64,000 nucleotides of DNA, taken from Roseateles asaccharophilus. Lineage in GTDB: Bacteria; Pseudomonadota; Gammaproteobacteria; Burkholderiales; Burkholderiaceae_C. The notes beneath the pieces were generated by a model. That model searched no databases and was not told the DNA's origin. It saw nothing but the letters and a program-made list of their open reading frames with translations. Positions 51,965 to 61,073 of this stretch are shown here, piece by piece (positions within the stretch are counted from its first letter, which is position 1; each line of letters opens with the position of its first letter). Made by a program: the position numbers and the translations under genes. The DNA is taken from the NCBI RefSeq assembly GCF_004362405.1, contig NZ_SNXE01000001.1, positions 248,001-312,000 of the forward strand. Direction: 5' to 3'.

Positions 51965-53240
51965 AGTGATGATCGCTGCGGGCGATGCTCAGCAGGCGCT
52001 CCAGCTCCGCCGGATGCTGCTGGCAGTTGCGTTGATGCCAGCCGCGGATCAGCCACATGGTGCTGGCCACCACCAGACCGAAGATGGTGATGGCGCCGAA
52101 GGCGGACATGCCGAACTTGGTCAGGCCGGTGTAGAGCGCGCCCAGGCCCAGGATGCAGGCCTGCTCATTGAAGTTCTGCACCGCGATCGAGCGGCCGGCG
52201 CCCATCAGATTGTGGCCGCGGTGCTGCAACAGGGCGTTCATGGGCACGACCAGGAAGCCGCCGATGCCGCCCAGGATGATCAGGAACGGCGCCGCCACCC
52301 AGACATTGCTGATGAAGTTCATCAGGATCACCAACAGACCCATGGCAATGCCCAGGGGAATCACGCGGGTGGCCTGGTCCAGGCGCATCCAGACCGAGGC
52401 GACCACGGCGCCCACGGCCGTGCCAATGGCCACCACCCCCACCAGGCTAGACGCCTGCGTGGTGCCATAACCCAGGGCCGCGGCCGCCCAGGCCAGCACG
52501 ATGTAGCGCAGATTGCCGGACACGCCCCAGAACAGGGTGGTGGTGGCCAGGGAAATCTGGCCCAGCTTGTCCTGCCACAGGCGCGAGTTGCACTGGGCAA
52601 AGTCGCGCACCAGGCACAGGGGACTGCCCGAGAGGGGCTGCAGGGCGGCATCGGTGCGCGGAATGCGCAGATTGAAGAGGGCCGCCACCACATACAGACT
52701 GACCAGGGCCGCGATGGCGGCCTCGGGCGCACTGTCGATGCCGGTATTGATCATGGGCAGATCAAGGCCCAGCAGCATGGCCGAGATCTTGTCGCCCACC
52801 AGCTGCCCGCCCAGCAGCACGCCCAGGATGATGGAGGCGATGGTCAGGCCCTCGATCCAGCCATTGGCCTTGACCAGCTGGGAGGGGGGCAGCAGCTCGG
52901 TGAGGATGCCGTACTTGGCCGGCGAATAGGCCGCCGCGCCCAGGCCCACGATGGCATAGGCCAGCAGGGGGTGGCTGCCGAAGAGCATCATCAGACAGCC
53001 GACGACCTTGATGCTGTTCGAGTAGAACATCACCTTGCCCTTGGGTACCGCGTCGGCAAAAGCGCCCACAAAGGGCGCCAGCAGCACATAGAACAGGGCG
53101 AACATGGGCACCAGGGCGGCGCGTTGCCACTCGGGCTCGCCCGAGGTGCGCAGCAGTTCCACGGCGGCGACGAACAGCGCGTTATCAGCCAGCGAGCTGA
53201 AGAACTGCGCTGACATGATGGTGTAGAAACCTTTTTTCAT
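51963..53240 (-). CDS. lplT: Lysophospholipid transporter (LplT-like MFS)
   Basis: 425 residues with about 12 helices. The N terminus MKKGFYTIMSAQFFSSLADN is the classical LplT start and SPAKYGILTELLPPSQLVKA is its conserved loop. LplT flips lysophospholipids inward across the inner membrane for re-acylation; the acyltransferase Aas is not encoded nearby. The stop codon overlaps a dispersed repeat. Divergent from alr. Confidence 0.9.
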   Translation of the reverse strand: MKKGFYTIMSAQFFSSLADNALFVAAVELLRTSGEPEWQRAALVPMFALFYVLLAPFVGAFADAVPKGKVMFYSNSIKVVGCLMMLFGSHPLLAYAIVGLGAAAYSPAKYGILTELLPPSQLVKANGWIEGLTIASIILGVLLGGQLVGDKISAMLLGLDLPMINTGIDSAPEAAIAALVSLYVVAALFNLRIPRTDAALQPLSGSPLCLVRDFAQCNSRLWQDKLGQISLATTTLFWGVSGNLRYIVLAWAAAALGYGTTQASSLVGVVAIGTAVGAVVASVWMRLDQATRVIPLGIAMGLLVILMNFISNVWVAAPFLIILGGIGGFLVVPMNALLQHRGHNLMGAGRSIAVQNFNEQACILGLGALYTGLTKFGMSAFGAITIFGLVVASTMWLIRGWHQRNCQQHPAELERLLSIARSDHH

Positions 53241-53404
53241 CGGCCCGGGGTGAGAAGGTCTGGTGCTTGCGAACGAGGCTGGCCTGGCACCCGGAAGGAG
53301 CTTCCACAAGTGGGCACGAGCGCGGCTTTATAGCATGCAGGCCATGCAATCCCTAGGTCGGCGCCCGCGCTGGCCCGCGGCTGCGGGGTGCCACAATGCG
53401 CCCC

Positions 53405-54514
53405 ATGCCGCGCCCCATCGAAGCCCTGATCCACGCTCCCGCCCTCGCCCACAACCTGGCCCGCGCCCGGGCCTGCGCAGCGGACGCCAAGGTCTGGGCC
53501 GTGGTCAAGGCCAATGCCTACGGCCACGGCATTGCCGCCGCCTATGAGGGCCTGCGGGGCGCCGACGGTTTCGCCCTGCTGGACTTTGCCGAGGCCGAGC
53601 AGCTGCGCCAGCTGGGCTGGCGCGGCCCCATCCTGCTGCTGGAAGGCGCTTTCGAGGCCCGCGATCTGGAGCTGTGCTCGCGCCTGCGCCTGTGGCATGC
53701 GGTGCATTGCCAGGAGCAGATCGACTGGCTGGCCATGCACAAGACCCATGAGCCGCATCGCGTCTTCCTCAAGATGAACAGCGGCATGAACCGCCTGGGC
53801 TTCACGCCCTCGGCCTTCCGCGCCGCCTGGACCCGGCTCAACGCCCTGCCCCAGGTGGACGAGATTTCGCTGATGACGCATTTCTCCGATGCCGACGCCC
53901 TGCGCTTCGGCCAGGACGGCATTGCCCACCAGCTGGCCGCCTTCGAGGCCGTCACCCAGGACCTGCCGGGTGAGCGCTCGCTCTCCAACAGCGCCGCCAC
54001 CCTGCGTCACACCCCGCGCGTGCGCAGTGACTGGGTGCGCGCCGGCATCATGAGCTATGGCGGCGTGCCCGACTATCCGGAGCACGACGCCGCCCACTGG
54101 GACCTGCGCCCGGCCATGACCCTGCGTTCGCGCATCATCGGCGTGCAGAACCTGCAGCCCGGCGACACCGTGGGCTATGGCAGCAGCTTCACCGCCGACA
54201 AGCCCATGCGCATCGGCATCGTGGCCTGCGGCTACGCCGACGGCTACCCCCGCCACTGCCCCACCGGCACCCCGGTGCTGGTGGACGGCCGGCGCAGCCG
54301 CACCGTGGGCCGTGTCTCCATGGACATGCTGACCGTGGACCTGAGCGATCTGCCCCAGGCCGGCTTCGGCAGCGAGGTCACACTCTGGGGTCAGGGCCCC
54401 AAGGGCAGCGTGCTGCACATCGACGAAGTGGCCCGTGCCGGCGGCACCATCGGCTATGAGCTGATGTGTGCCATCACCCGCCGCGTGCCCATGCATCTGG
54501 AAGCCCTGGGCTGA
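53405..54514 (+). CDS. alr: Alanine racemase
   Basis: 369-residue fold III PLP enzyme. The Schiff-base Lys is in [13 protein letters not shown] and the catalytic Tyr in [20 protein letters not shown] and VRVGIM-like [13 protein letters not shown] are also present. It interconverts L- and D-Ala for peptidoglycan. Start 53405 ([10 protein letters not shown]) matches relatives; an ATG three codons upstream is possible. The lplT-alr-radA neighbourhood is common in Burkholderiales. Confidence 0.95.
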   Translation: MPRPIEALIHAPALAHNLARARACAADAKVWAVVKANAYGHGIAAAYEGLRGADGFALLDFAEAEQLRQLGWRGPILLLEGAFEARDLELCSRLRLWHAVHCQEQIDWLAMHKTHEPHRVFLKMNSGMNRLGFTPSAFRAAWTRLNALPQVDEISLMTHFSDADALRFGQDGIAHQLAAFEAVTQDLPGERSLSNSAATLRHTPRVRSDWVRAGIMSYGGVPDYPEHDAAHWDLRPAMTLRSRIIGVQNLQPGDTVGYGSSFTADKPMRIGIVACGYADGYPRHCPTGTPVLVDGRRSRTVGRVSMDMLTVDLSDLPQAGFGSEVTLWGQGPKGSVLHIDEVARAGGTIGYELMCAITRRVPMHLEALG

Positions 54515-54529
54515 GTCCCGGCCGGCCCC

Positions 54530-54934
54530 ATGCTGCTGCACTGGACGCCGGCGGACTGGGAGCTGGAGATCAGCGCCATACGGGCCAGCGGGCCCGGTGG
54601 GCAGAACGTCAACAAGGTGTCCAACGCGGTACACCTGCGCTTTGACATCCGGCGCTCCAGCCTGCCGGCGGCGATCAAGGAGCGCCTGCTGGCTCTGGCC
54701 GACCAACGCATCAGCAGCGAGGGCGTGGTGGTGATCAAGGCACAGGATTCGCGCAGCCTGGAAGCCAACCGCCAGGAGGCCATCGCCCGGCTGCAGGCCC
54801 TGGTGCAGAGCGTGGCCCACACCCCCAAGGCGCGGCGCGCCACCAAGCCCAGCTGGGGCTCGCAGCAGCGCCGCCTGACCGGCAAGGCCCTGCGTGGCGA
54901 AGTCAAGGCAGGTCGGGGCAAGCTCCGGGTCTGA
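54530..54934 (+). CDS. arfB: Peptidyl-tRNA hydrolase ArfB (ribosome rescue)
   Basis: 134 residues. The class-I release-factor core has the catalytic Gly-Gly-Gln in RASGPGGQNVNKVSNAVHLR, and the basic C-terminal tail (SWGSQQRRLTGKALRGEVKA) enters the mRNA channel of stalled ribosomes. It frees nascent chains on non-stop complexes without a stop codon. It begins 15 bases after alr and is likely co-transcribed. Confidence 0.95.
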   Translation: MLLHWTPADWELEISAIRASGPGGQNVNKVSNAVHLRFDIRRSSLPAAIKERLLALADQRISSEGVVVIKAQDSRSLEANRQEAIARLQALVQSVAHTPKARRATKPSWGSQQRRLTGKALRGEVKAGRGKLRV

Positions 54935-54941
54935 GTCACGC

Positions 54942-54964
54942 GTGCCCGCTTAATATGCGGGCAC
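54942..54964. promoter_or_regulatory. 8-bp inverted repeat upstream of the EAL gene
   Basis: GTGCCCGC-TTAATAT-GCGGGCAC, perfect 8-bp arms with a 7-base A/T loop, between the arfB stop and the EAL-gene start (20 bases ahead of its ATG). The loop holds TAATAT, a possible -10 box, so the dyad could be an operator over the promoter. It could also be a terminator stem, although no T-run follows. Confidence 0.45.
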
Positions 54965-54983
54965 CATTCCCTCAGGTTGACCC

Positions 54984-56516
54984 ATGCGCCCCACGCTTTT
55001 GGCTCGTGTCCCGCAAGACCGGCTCATCGTCCTGTGCACCTTTGTGCTCAGCACCCTGCTGGGCCTGGGCTTGCTGGGCTCGCTGAACCAGCAATTCGCC
55101 CAGCGCCAGCTGCGCCTGCAGGGCGAGGCCTTGCTGCACGAGTTCCAGGCCTCGCTGCGACAGGCTGGCCAGGAGCTGCTGGCCCTGGACCCCGCCGAGG
55201 CCCGCGCCTGCGAGGGGGGCTTGAGCCTGTCCCTGGCCCGACGCACCTTCAGCAATGCCGGCGTGCGCTGGATGGCCATCGCACGCGAGGGCGAGCTGCT
55301 GTGCCGCAGCCATGTGGTGGGCGTGCCCTGGAACGGCGCCAAGCGGGTGCACAAGGTCGACGCCCAATGGTCCCTGATCGCGCTGGAACCCGGCGAGGGG
55401 CGCTACGGGCTGTTCCTGAGCCGCGAGCAGCAGGGGCTGCAATACCTGGCGGCGCTGGAGCCCCCCAATCTCGATGCGGTCGGCGAGGCCAGCTGTGCCC
55501 AGTGCCGCCGCTTCAGCCTCAAGATCCAGGGCACGCCCCCCCTGCAGCTGCAGGGGGGCGGACTGCGCGGCAGCAGCAGCCTGAGCCACGAGATCCAGGG
55601 ACAGGAGGGCGAGCTGGGCATGGTGCTCACCCTGCAGGCGGACGCTCGCTTTGCCGAGCACTACCGGCTGCAGGGCTGGCTGGCCAGCCTGCTGATCGCC
55701 ACCCTGGTGGCCGCCGCCCTGGCCCTGGGCATGCACAAGCTGCTCAAGTCACGCAGCTCCCTGGACTTTCTGCTGCGCGAGGGCCTGCGGCGCAATGCCT
55801 TCGTGCCCTTCTACCAGCCCATCGTGGACTCCCGCGATGGCCGCATCCTGGGGGCCGAGGCCCTGATCCGCTGGCGGCGCGCCGACGGCAGCTTTGTGCC
55901 GCCGGGCCAGTTCATCCCCTATGCGGAGGACAGCGGCCTGATCCTGCCCATCACCGAGCAGCTCACCCGCCAGGTCATCAAGGACGTCGCCCGCTTCGGC
56001 TGGGCCGGCACCGATCAGTTCGTCAGCATCAATCTGGTGCCCGAGCAGCTGGACAGCCCCAGCTACGGCCAGTCCCTGTCTCAGCTGATTGCCGAGCAGG
56101 GCCTGCAAAGCCGCAATGTCTCGGTGGAAATCACCGAAAGGCGGCAGTTCCACGATCTGGTCAAGGGCCGGCAGATGCTCAGCCTGCTGGTCCAGGCGGG
56201 CATAGAGATCAAGCTGGACGATGCCGGCACCGGCTTCGGCGGTTTTTCCTATGTGCAGGAGCTGCCCATCGGCACGCTCAAGATCGACAAGATGTTCGTG
56301 GACACCCTGCGCAGCGGCTCCGACGCCAAACGGCCGGTGCTGGATGCCATCGTGCAGTTTGCCCGGCAGTCGGGGCTGCAGACCATAGCCGAGGGCGTGG
56401 AAACCGAGGACCAAGTGCACAAGCTGGCGGCCATGGGCGTGTATGCCATCCAGGGTTATGTCTACGGCCGCCCTCAGAGTGCTGAGGACTTCATGCGCTG
56501 GATGGCCGACCGTTGA
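54984..56516 (+). CDS. Membrane cyclic-di-GMP phosphodiesterase (CSS-motif-like periplasmic domain + EAL)
   Basis: 510 residues. Helix 1 (about 15-35) and helix 2 (about 235-252) flank a periplasmic domain with Cys residues (ACEGG, LLCRSH and SCAQC near residue 170), as in CSS-motif PdeC-type proteins whose Cys pairs sense redox state. The EAL domain carries the full catalytic set: GAEALIRW, SINLVPEQ, VEITERR, LDDAGTGFGG, LKIDKMF, EGVETEDQ and QGYVYGRP. It should hydrolyse c-di-GMP to pGpG at the inner membrane and favour motility over biofilm. There is no GGDEF domain. Confidence 0.93.
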   Translation: MRPTLLARVPQDRLIVLCTFVLSTLLGLGLLGSLNQQFAQRQLRLQGEALLHEFQASLRQAGQELLALDPAEARACEGGLSLSLARRTFSNAGVRWMAIAREGELLCRSHVVGVPWNGAKRVHKVDAQWSLIALEPGEGRYGLFLSREQQGLQYLAALEPPNLDAVGEASCAQCRRFSLKIQGTPPLQLQGGGLRGSSSLSHEIQGQEGELGMVLTLQADARFAEHYRLQGWLASLLIATLVAAALALGMHKLLKSRSSLDFLLREGLRRNAFVPFYQPIVDSRDGRILGAEALIRWRRADGSFVPPGQFIPYAEDSGLILPITEQLTRQVIKDVARFGWAGTDQFVSINLVPEQLDSPSYGQSLSQLIAEQGLQSRNVSVEITERRQFHDLVKGRQMLSLLVQAGIEIKLDDAGTGFGGFSYVQELPIGTLKIDKMFVDTLRSGSDAKRPVLDAIVQFARQSGLQTIAEGVETEDQVHKLAAMGVYAIQGYVYGRPQSAEDFMRWMADR

Positions 56517-57398
56517 TCAGCGCTGGCGCTGAGCCATCCAGATGCTGCCCAGGCACAGTGCCATGCCCAGCACCGAGAGCATGCTGGGCCGCCAGCCCTC
56601 AAAGGCCGCGGAGATACCCAGGGCGATCACGGGAATGATCACGCCCGTCAGTGCCGCCCGCGCGGGCCCCTGGCGCTGGGCCAGCTTGAAATACAGCACA
56701 AAGGCCACCACCGAGCCGAAAACCGAGAGGTAGAGCAGGCTCAGGCCATAGGACCTGGTCCAGCTGAACTGCAGGCCGCCCTGACTCATCAAGGCCAGGC
56801 CACCCATGAAAAGCGCGCCATAGCCCATGCTCCAGGCCAGCACGGGCACCAGGGGCAGGCCACGCCGGGTCAGGGTCAGGGTGAGCACATTGCCGATGCA
56901 GGCGGCCAGCACGGCCGCCAGACCCAGGCCCAGACCCAGCAGGGCCGTGGGTCGGGCGCCCGTGGCCGCGATCTCAGGCCAGAAGATCATCACCACCCCG
57001 CTCACCCCGCCGGCCGCCGCCAGCAAGAAGCCGCGACTGACCCGCTGCCCGAAGAACACGCGGCCGGACAGGGCATTGCCGAACACCATCAGACAGAACA
57101 GCACCGCCACCAGACCGGAGGGGATGTGGCGCTCGGCCTCGTACACCGACCAGTAGTTGCCGCTGTACTGCACCACGCCGGTCAAGAGGGCCAGGGCATG
57201 GGCCGAACGCGGCAGACGCAAGGACTGCCCCTGGCGCCAGGCCAGGGCCGCCAGCAGCACAGCCGCCAGGGCAAAGCGCCAGGCCACCGAGCTGACCACC
57301 GGCACGCCGGCCTCCAGCTGATAGAGGATCACATGCCAGGTGCTGGCCCAGATCAGCGTGGGCACCCAGAACAGCCAGCGGTCGGAAAGATGGGACAT
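56517..57398 (-). CDS. EamA/DMT-family transporter
   Basis: 293 residues in ten helices and two EamA repeats (WVPTLIWASTWHVILYQLEA; second from LGLAAVLAACIGNVLTLTLT). The segment ERHIPSGLVAVLFCLMVFGN is typical. Probably a metabolite exporter of unknown substrate. The stop abuts the convergent EAL gene (adjacent bases 56516/56517). Confidence 0.88.
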   Translation of the reverse strand: MSHLSDRWLFWVPTLIWASTWHVILYQLEAGVPVVSSVAWRFALAAVLLAALAWRQGQSLRLPRSAHALALLTGVVQYSGNYWSVYEAERHIPSGLVAVLFCLMVFGNALSGRVFFGQRVSRGFLLAAAGGVSGVVMIFWPEIAATGARPTALLGLGLGLAAVLAACIGNVLTLTLTRRGLPLVPVLAWSMGYGALFMGGLALMSQGGLQFSWTRSYGLSLLYLSVFGSVVAFVLYFKLAQRQGPARAALTGVIIPVIALGISAAFEGWRPSMLSVLGMALCLGSIWMAQRQR

Positions 57399-57417
57399 GC
57401 GCGAGGAAAACGGGGCA

Positions 57418-57443
57418 AGAAAAAGGCCGCCCAGCGGCGGCCT
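57418..57443 (-). terminator. Intrinsic terminator after the LysE-type gene
   Basis: On the minus strand AGGCCGCC-GCTG-GGCGGCCT (perfect 8-bp stem, 57424-57443) followed by TTTTTC. It lies 19 bases after the LysE-gene stop and just before the EamA gene, separating the two transcripts. Confidence 0.85.
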
Positions 57444-57461
57444 GCCTGGGAAGTCGGGGAC

Positions 57462-58097
57462 TCAGAGCGCGCGCTTGAAGCTGGCGAGCAGGGCGCCGGC
57501 CGCGATGAAGAGCGAACCAAAGGTCTTGTTCATCAGCTTGAGATGCGACTCGGAGCGCAGCGCCGAGAGCACCCGCGCGGCCAGTGCGGTGTAGCCGGCC
57601 ATCACGACCAGGTCGGTGAACATCAGGGTGGCGCCGATCACCGCGTACTGCGGGGCCAGCGGCGCTTGCAGATCCAGGAACTGCGGCACCACGGCCAGCA
57701 GAAAGACCGTGCCCTTGGGATTGACCGCATTGATGGCCCAGCCACGCAGCACCAGCTGCCTGCGCGTCACCCGACTGCCTTCAGCCTCGCCCGTCTCAGC
57801 CACCAAGGGCTTGGCCGGCGCGCGCCATTGCTGCACGCCCAGATAGACCAAATAGGCCACGCCCAACCATTTGATGATGGCAAAGCCCAATGAGGACGTC
57901 GCGATCAGGGCGCCCAGACCGGCACCCACCAGCACGATCTGGGTCAGGATGCCCAGCACCAGGCCGAAGGTCATGAAGTAGCCGCGCTTGAAGCCATGGT
58001 TCAGGCCCGCGCTCATGGCGGCAATGGCGCCGGCGCCGGGCGACAGGCTGATCGCCCACGAGGCGGCAAAAAAGCCAAGCCAGACTGAAAACTCCAT
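57462..58097 (-). CDS. LysE/RhtB-family amino acid exporter
   Basis: 211 residues with about six helices. Family marks: AISLSPGAGAIAAMSAGLNH (SPGP-type motif with Ala), FGLVLGILTQIVLVGAGLGA and GWAINAVNPKGTVFLLAVVP. It exports homoserine, threonine or similar amino acids. ATG 58097 has AGGAG eight bases upstream. Divergent from the membrane-protein gene at 58250. Confidence 0.92.
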   Translation of the reverse strand: MEFSVWLGFFAASWAISLSPGAGAIAAMSAGLNHGFKRGYFMTFGLVLGILTQIVLVGAGLGALIATSSLGFAIIKWLGVAYLVYLGVQQWRAPAKPLVAETGEAEGSRVTRRQLVLRGWAINAVNPKGTVFLLAVVPQFLDLQAPLAPQYAVIGATLMFTDLVVMAGYTALAARVLSALRSESHLKLMNKTFGSLFIAAGALLASFKRAL

Positions 58098-58249
58098 GAT
58101 GTAACTCCTGCAACCGAACAGCGTTGTAGCATGCCCGGCATCGACCCGCTGCCACCGAGCTCGGTTTGGTCCGCCACTCGCCCAGATCGCGACACCAGCA
58201 GGGCTGCGACGACGGTGGTCTGCCTCCACGTCTGACGCAGCGACACCCC

Positions 58250-59125
58250 ATGCCCCCCACCGCCGCCAACCGCGCACGCAGCCGTGCCAGCCAGCATCGA
58301 CACTCGCCGCAGCAGCGCGAGCGCGCCTTTGTGCGCGAAACCCGCCAGCGCCTGCAGCGCGAGCGCTGGCTGCGCCTGCATGTGCTGCTGATCGCCCTGC
58401 TGACCCTGGGCGGACTGATGGCGGCCGGCGGCCTCTTGCGGGTGCTGGGTGTGGAATCGCTGGCCTGGCGCTATGCGATCGCCCTGCCCATCAGCTATCT
58501 GCTCTACCTCGGGCTGCTGCGCCTGTGGGCCGGGCATCTGCTGGGCCGGGACTCGCAGCTGCTGGACCAGACGCCCGACGTGCTGGATGGCCTGGATCTG
58601 CTGCCCACACCCCGCGGCGGTGGCGGTACGGGCAGCAGCGTGCCGATCCGCACGGGCGGGGGCGGCGACTTTGGCGGCGGCGGCGCCAGCGGCAGCTTCG
58701 AGGTGGACGATGTGCTGGACGCCGGCACCGGCCTGGGCGAGGCCGCGGGCGAGATCGCCGGCCAGACCGCCAAGCTGGGCGCCGCGGCCCTGGATTCGGA
58801 CGAAGGCGCGGTCGTGGCCGTACCCCTGCTGGTGGTGCTCGCCCTAGGCGCCCTCTTGATGACCCTCTTGGGCCTGGGCGTGTTCGCGCTCTTCGGCGTG
58901 GACGTGCTGATGGCCGTGGTGCTGGAGCTGGGTCTGGCCGGCCTGGCCGGCGGCTTTGCATGGCGGCGCCAGCGCGAGGGCTGGTTGCGTCGAGCCCTGG
59001 CCCACACCTGGAAGCCCGCCCTGGCCATGCTGGTGCTGGGCGTGGCCCTGGGCCTGCTGCTGGACCATTGGCTGCCCCAGGCCGACTCCCTGCCCCACGC
59101 CCTGCGCCTGCTCCAGGCGGCTTGA
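58250..59125 (+). CDS. Membrane protein of unknown function with Gly-rich linker
   Basis: 291 residues. An Arg-rich cytoplasmic N terminus (about 1-45) is followed by two helices (LHVLLIALLTLGGLMAAGGL; YAIALPISYLLYLGLLRLW). A Gly/Ser-rich linker (TGGGGDFGGGGASGSF) resembles those in TPM-domain proteins. Further helices follow (VVAVPLLVVLALGALLMTLL and beyond). I do not recognise a family. It ends 21 bases before radA and may be co-transcribed with it. Start 58250 is the first ATG with homologous-looking continuation; the ribosome site is weak. Confidence 0.75.
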   Translation: MPPTAANRARSRASQHRHSPQQRERAFVRETRQRLQRERWLRLHVLLIALLTLGGLMAAGGLLRVLGVESLAWRYAIALPISYLLYLGLLRLWAGHLLGRDSQLLDQTPDVLDGLDLLPTPRGGGGTGSSVPIRTGGGGDFGGGGASGSFEVDDVLDAGTGLGEAAGEIAGQTAKLGAAALDSDEGAVVAVPLLVVLALGALLMTLLGLGVFALFGVDVLMAVVLELGLAGLAGGFAWRRQREGWLRRALAHTWKPALAMLVLGVALGLLLDHWLPQADSLPHALRLLQAA

Positions 59126-59146
59126 TCGCGCGGCGACAATCGCCGC

Positions 59147-60508
59147 ATGGCCAAGGAAAAAACCGTCTTCAGCTGCAGCGAGTGCGGCGCCACCAGCCCC
59201 AAGTGGCTGGGCAAATGCCCGGGCTGCGGCGCCTGGAACACCCTGATCGAGGGGCCGGCCGAGACGGGCGGCAGTGGCAAGAACCGCTACCAGGCCCTGG
59301 CCAAGAGTCAGCCGGTGGCCACGCTCAGCGAGATCGAGGCGCGCGACTTCGAGCGCACCGCCACCGGGCTGGAGGAGCTGGACCGGGTGCTGGGCGGCGG
59401 CATCGTGGCCGGCGGTGTGGTGCTGATCGGCGGCGACCCGGGCATCGGCAAGTCCACCCTGCTGCTGCAGGCGGTGGATGCCCTGTCCCAGTCCCAGAAG
59501 GTGCTCTACGTCACCGGTGAGGAGAGCGGCGCCCAGGTGGCCATGCGTGCCCGCCGCCTGGGTCTAGCCGGGGACAAGGTGCGGGTGCTGGCCGAGATCA
59601 ATCTGGAGAAGGTGCTGGCCACCATCGAGGCCGAGTCCCCGGACTTCTGCGTGATCGACTCCATCCAGACCCTCTACTCGGAGCAGCTCAGCTCCGCCCC
59701 CGGCTCGGTGGCCCAGGTGCGCGAGTGCGCCGCCCAGCTCACCCGCACGGCCAAGGCCACGGGCTGTTCCATGGTGCTGGTGGGCCATGTGACCAAGGAG
59801 GGCGCCATCGCCGGGCCGCGCGTGCTGGAGCACATCGTGGACACGGTGCTCTATTTCGAGGGCGACACCCACAGCAGCTTCCGTCTGGTGCGCGCGATCA
59901 AGAACCGCTTTGGTGCGGTCAACGAGATCGGTGTCTTCGCCATGACCGAGAAGGGGCTCAAGGGCGTGGCCAACCCCAGCGCCATCTTCCTCTCCACCCA
60001 TGGCGAGCCGGTGCCGGGCAGCTGCGTGCTGGTCACGCTGGAGGGCACGCGCCCCCTGCTGGTGGAGCTGCAGGCCCTGGTGGATGCCGGCGGCCCCAGT
60101 CCGCGCCGGCTCTCGGTGGGCCTGGAGCGCGACCGCCTGGCCATGCTGCTGGCCGTGCTGCACCGCCACGCGGGCGTGGCCACCATGGACCAGGACGTGT
60201 TCATCAACGCCGTGGGCGGCGTGCGCATCAGCGAACCCGCGGCCGACCTGGCCGTGCTCCTGGCCATCCAGGGCAGCTTGCGTGGCCGCGCCCTGCCCAA
60301 GGGTTTCATCGCCTTTGGCGAGGTGGGTCTGGCCGGCGAGGTCCGACCCGCGCCGCGCGGCCAGGAGCGGCTCAAGGAAGCGGCCAAACTAGGTTTCAGC
60401 GTGGCCGTGGTGCCCAAGGCCAATGCGCCCAAAAAACCCATTGAGGGCCTGACCGTGCATGGCGTGGAGCGCATCGAGGAAGCCATGGAGCTGGCGCGCG
60501 GGCTCTGA
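59147..60508 (+). CDS. radA: DNA repair protein RadA (Sms)
   Basis: 453 residues. An N-terminal C4 zinc finger (FSCSECGATSPKWLGKCPGC) is followed by a RecA-like ATPase (Walker A GGDPGIGKST, ATPase segment TGEESGAQVAMRARRL, RadA motif KNRFGAVNEIGVF) and a C-terminal Lon-protease-like domain (GGVRISEPAADLAVLLAI). RadA drives branch migration in recombination. Complete by length and motif order. Confidence 0.97.
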   Translation: MAKEKTVFSCSECGATSPKWLGKCPGCGAWNTLIEGPAETGGSGKNRYQALAKSQPVATLSEIEARDFERTATGLEELDRVLGGGIVAGGVVLIGGDPGIGKSTLLLQAVDALSQSQKVLYVTGEESGAQVAMRARRLGLAGDKVRVLAEINLEKVLATIEAESPDFCVIDSIQTLYSEQLSSAPGSVAQVRECAAQLTRTAKATGCSMVLVGHVTKEGAIAGPRVLEHIVDTVLYFEGDTHSSFRLVRAIKNRFGAVNEIGVFAMTEKGLKGVANPSAIFLSTHGEPVPGSCVLVTLEGTRPLLVELQALVDAGGPSPRRLSVGLERDRLAMLLAVLHRHAGVATMDQDVFINAVGGVRISEPAADLAVLLAIQGSLRGRALPKGFIAFGEVGLAGEVRPAPRGQERLKEAAKLGFSVAVVPKANAPKKPIEGLTVHGVERIEEAMELARGL

Positions 60509-60595
60509 CCAAGAGCCTGACTTCAGCCTTGACCGCGTTGAGCCAGCGCCCACCCTGGCCGATACGGACCCGGCGACACGGTAGCATCCCGCCCC

Positions 60596-60982
60596 ATGAA
60601 TCAATGGATTGGTGGGGCCCTAGCCCTGGCCGCCCTGGTGCTGGGCGGCGTTCTCTATGGCTGGAAAGGCGTGATCCTGGCGCTCACGGCCGTCGTGTTC
60701 TGGTTGCTGATGCAGTTCACCCGCCTGATGCGCGTGATGCGCATGGCGGGCAGCTCGCCCGTCGGCCATGTGGACAGCGCCATCATGCTCAATGCCAAGC
60801 TCAAGCCCGGCATGAAGCTGGTGGATGTGCTGCCGCTGACGCTGAGCCTGGGCCGTAAGACGGCCGACACGCCCGAGACCTATGTCTGGGCCGATCCGGG
60901 CGGCGTCAGCGTGGAGGTGGTGCTGGAAGGCGGCCGCGTGGCGCGCTGGAGCCTGCAGCGCCCCGCCGAACCCCAGGCCTGA
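60596..60982 (+). CDS. Small membrane protein of unknown function
   Basis: 128 residues. Two N-terminal helices (WIGGALALAALVLGGVLYGW; VILALTAVVFWLLMQFTRLM) are followed by a soluble part of about 75 residues (IMLNAKLKPGMKLVDVLPLT, then VSVEVVLEGGRVARWSLQ). Not recognised beyond being a Burkholderiales-type hypothetical between radA and ilvE. The ATG is at 60596; the ribosome site is weak. Confidence 0.75.
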   Translation: MNQWIGGALALAALVLGGVLYGWKGVILALTAVVFWLLMQFTRLMRVMRMAGSSPVGHVDSAIMLNAKLKPGMKLVDVLPLTLSLGRKTADTPETYVWADPGGVSVEVVLEGGRVARWSLQRPAEPQA

Positions 60983-60995
60983 GGCCTGCGCCAAG

Positions 60996-61026
60996 CCGGG
61001 GCCGCGGCCCCGGGGGCGCATAAAAT
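60996..61026 (+). promoter_or_regulatory. ilvE promoter candidate with 18-bp perfect palindrome
   Basis: CCGGGGCCGCGGCCCCGG (60996-61013) is fully self-complementary. A -10-like TAAAAT (61021-61026) follows 7 bases later and lies 47 bases ahead of the ilvE ATG. No -35 match is visible; the palindrome covers that place. It could be an operator or the terminator stem of the preceding gene. Confidence 0.4.
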
Positions 61027-61073
61027 CGGCGGCTCACCCGCCCCAACACCTTTTGCAGCAACAGGAGTTCCCC

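Noticed and set aside
60501-60517. GGCTCT-GACCA-AGAGCC hairpin at the radA stop as an intrinsic terminator
   Set aside because: Short stem, no T-run; could be chance.
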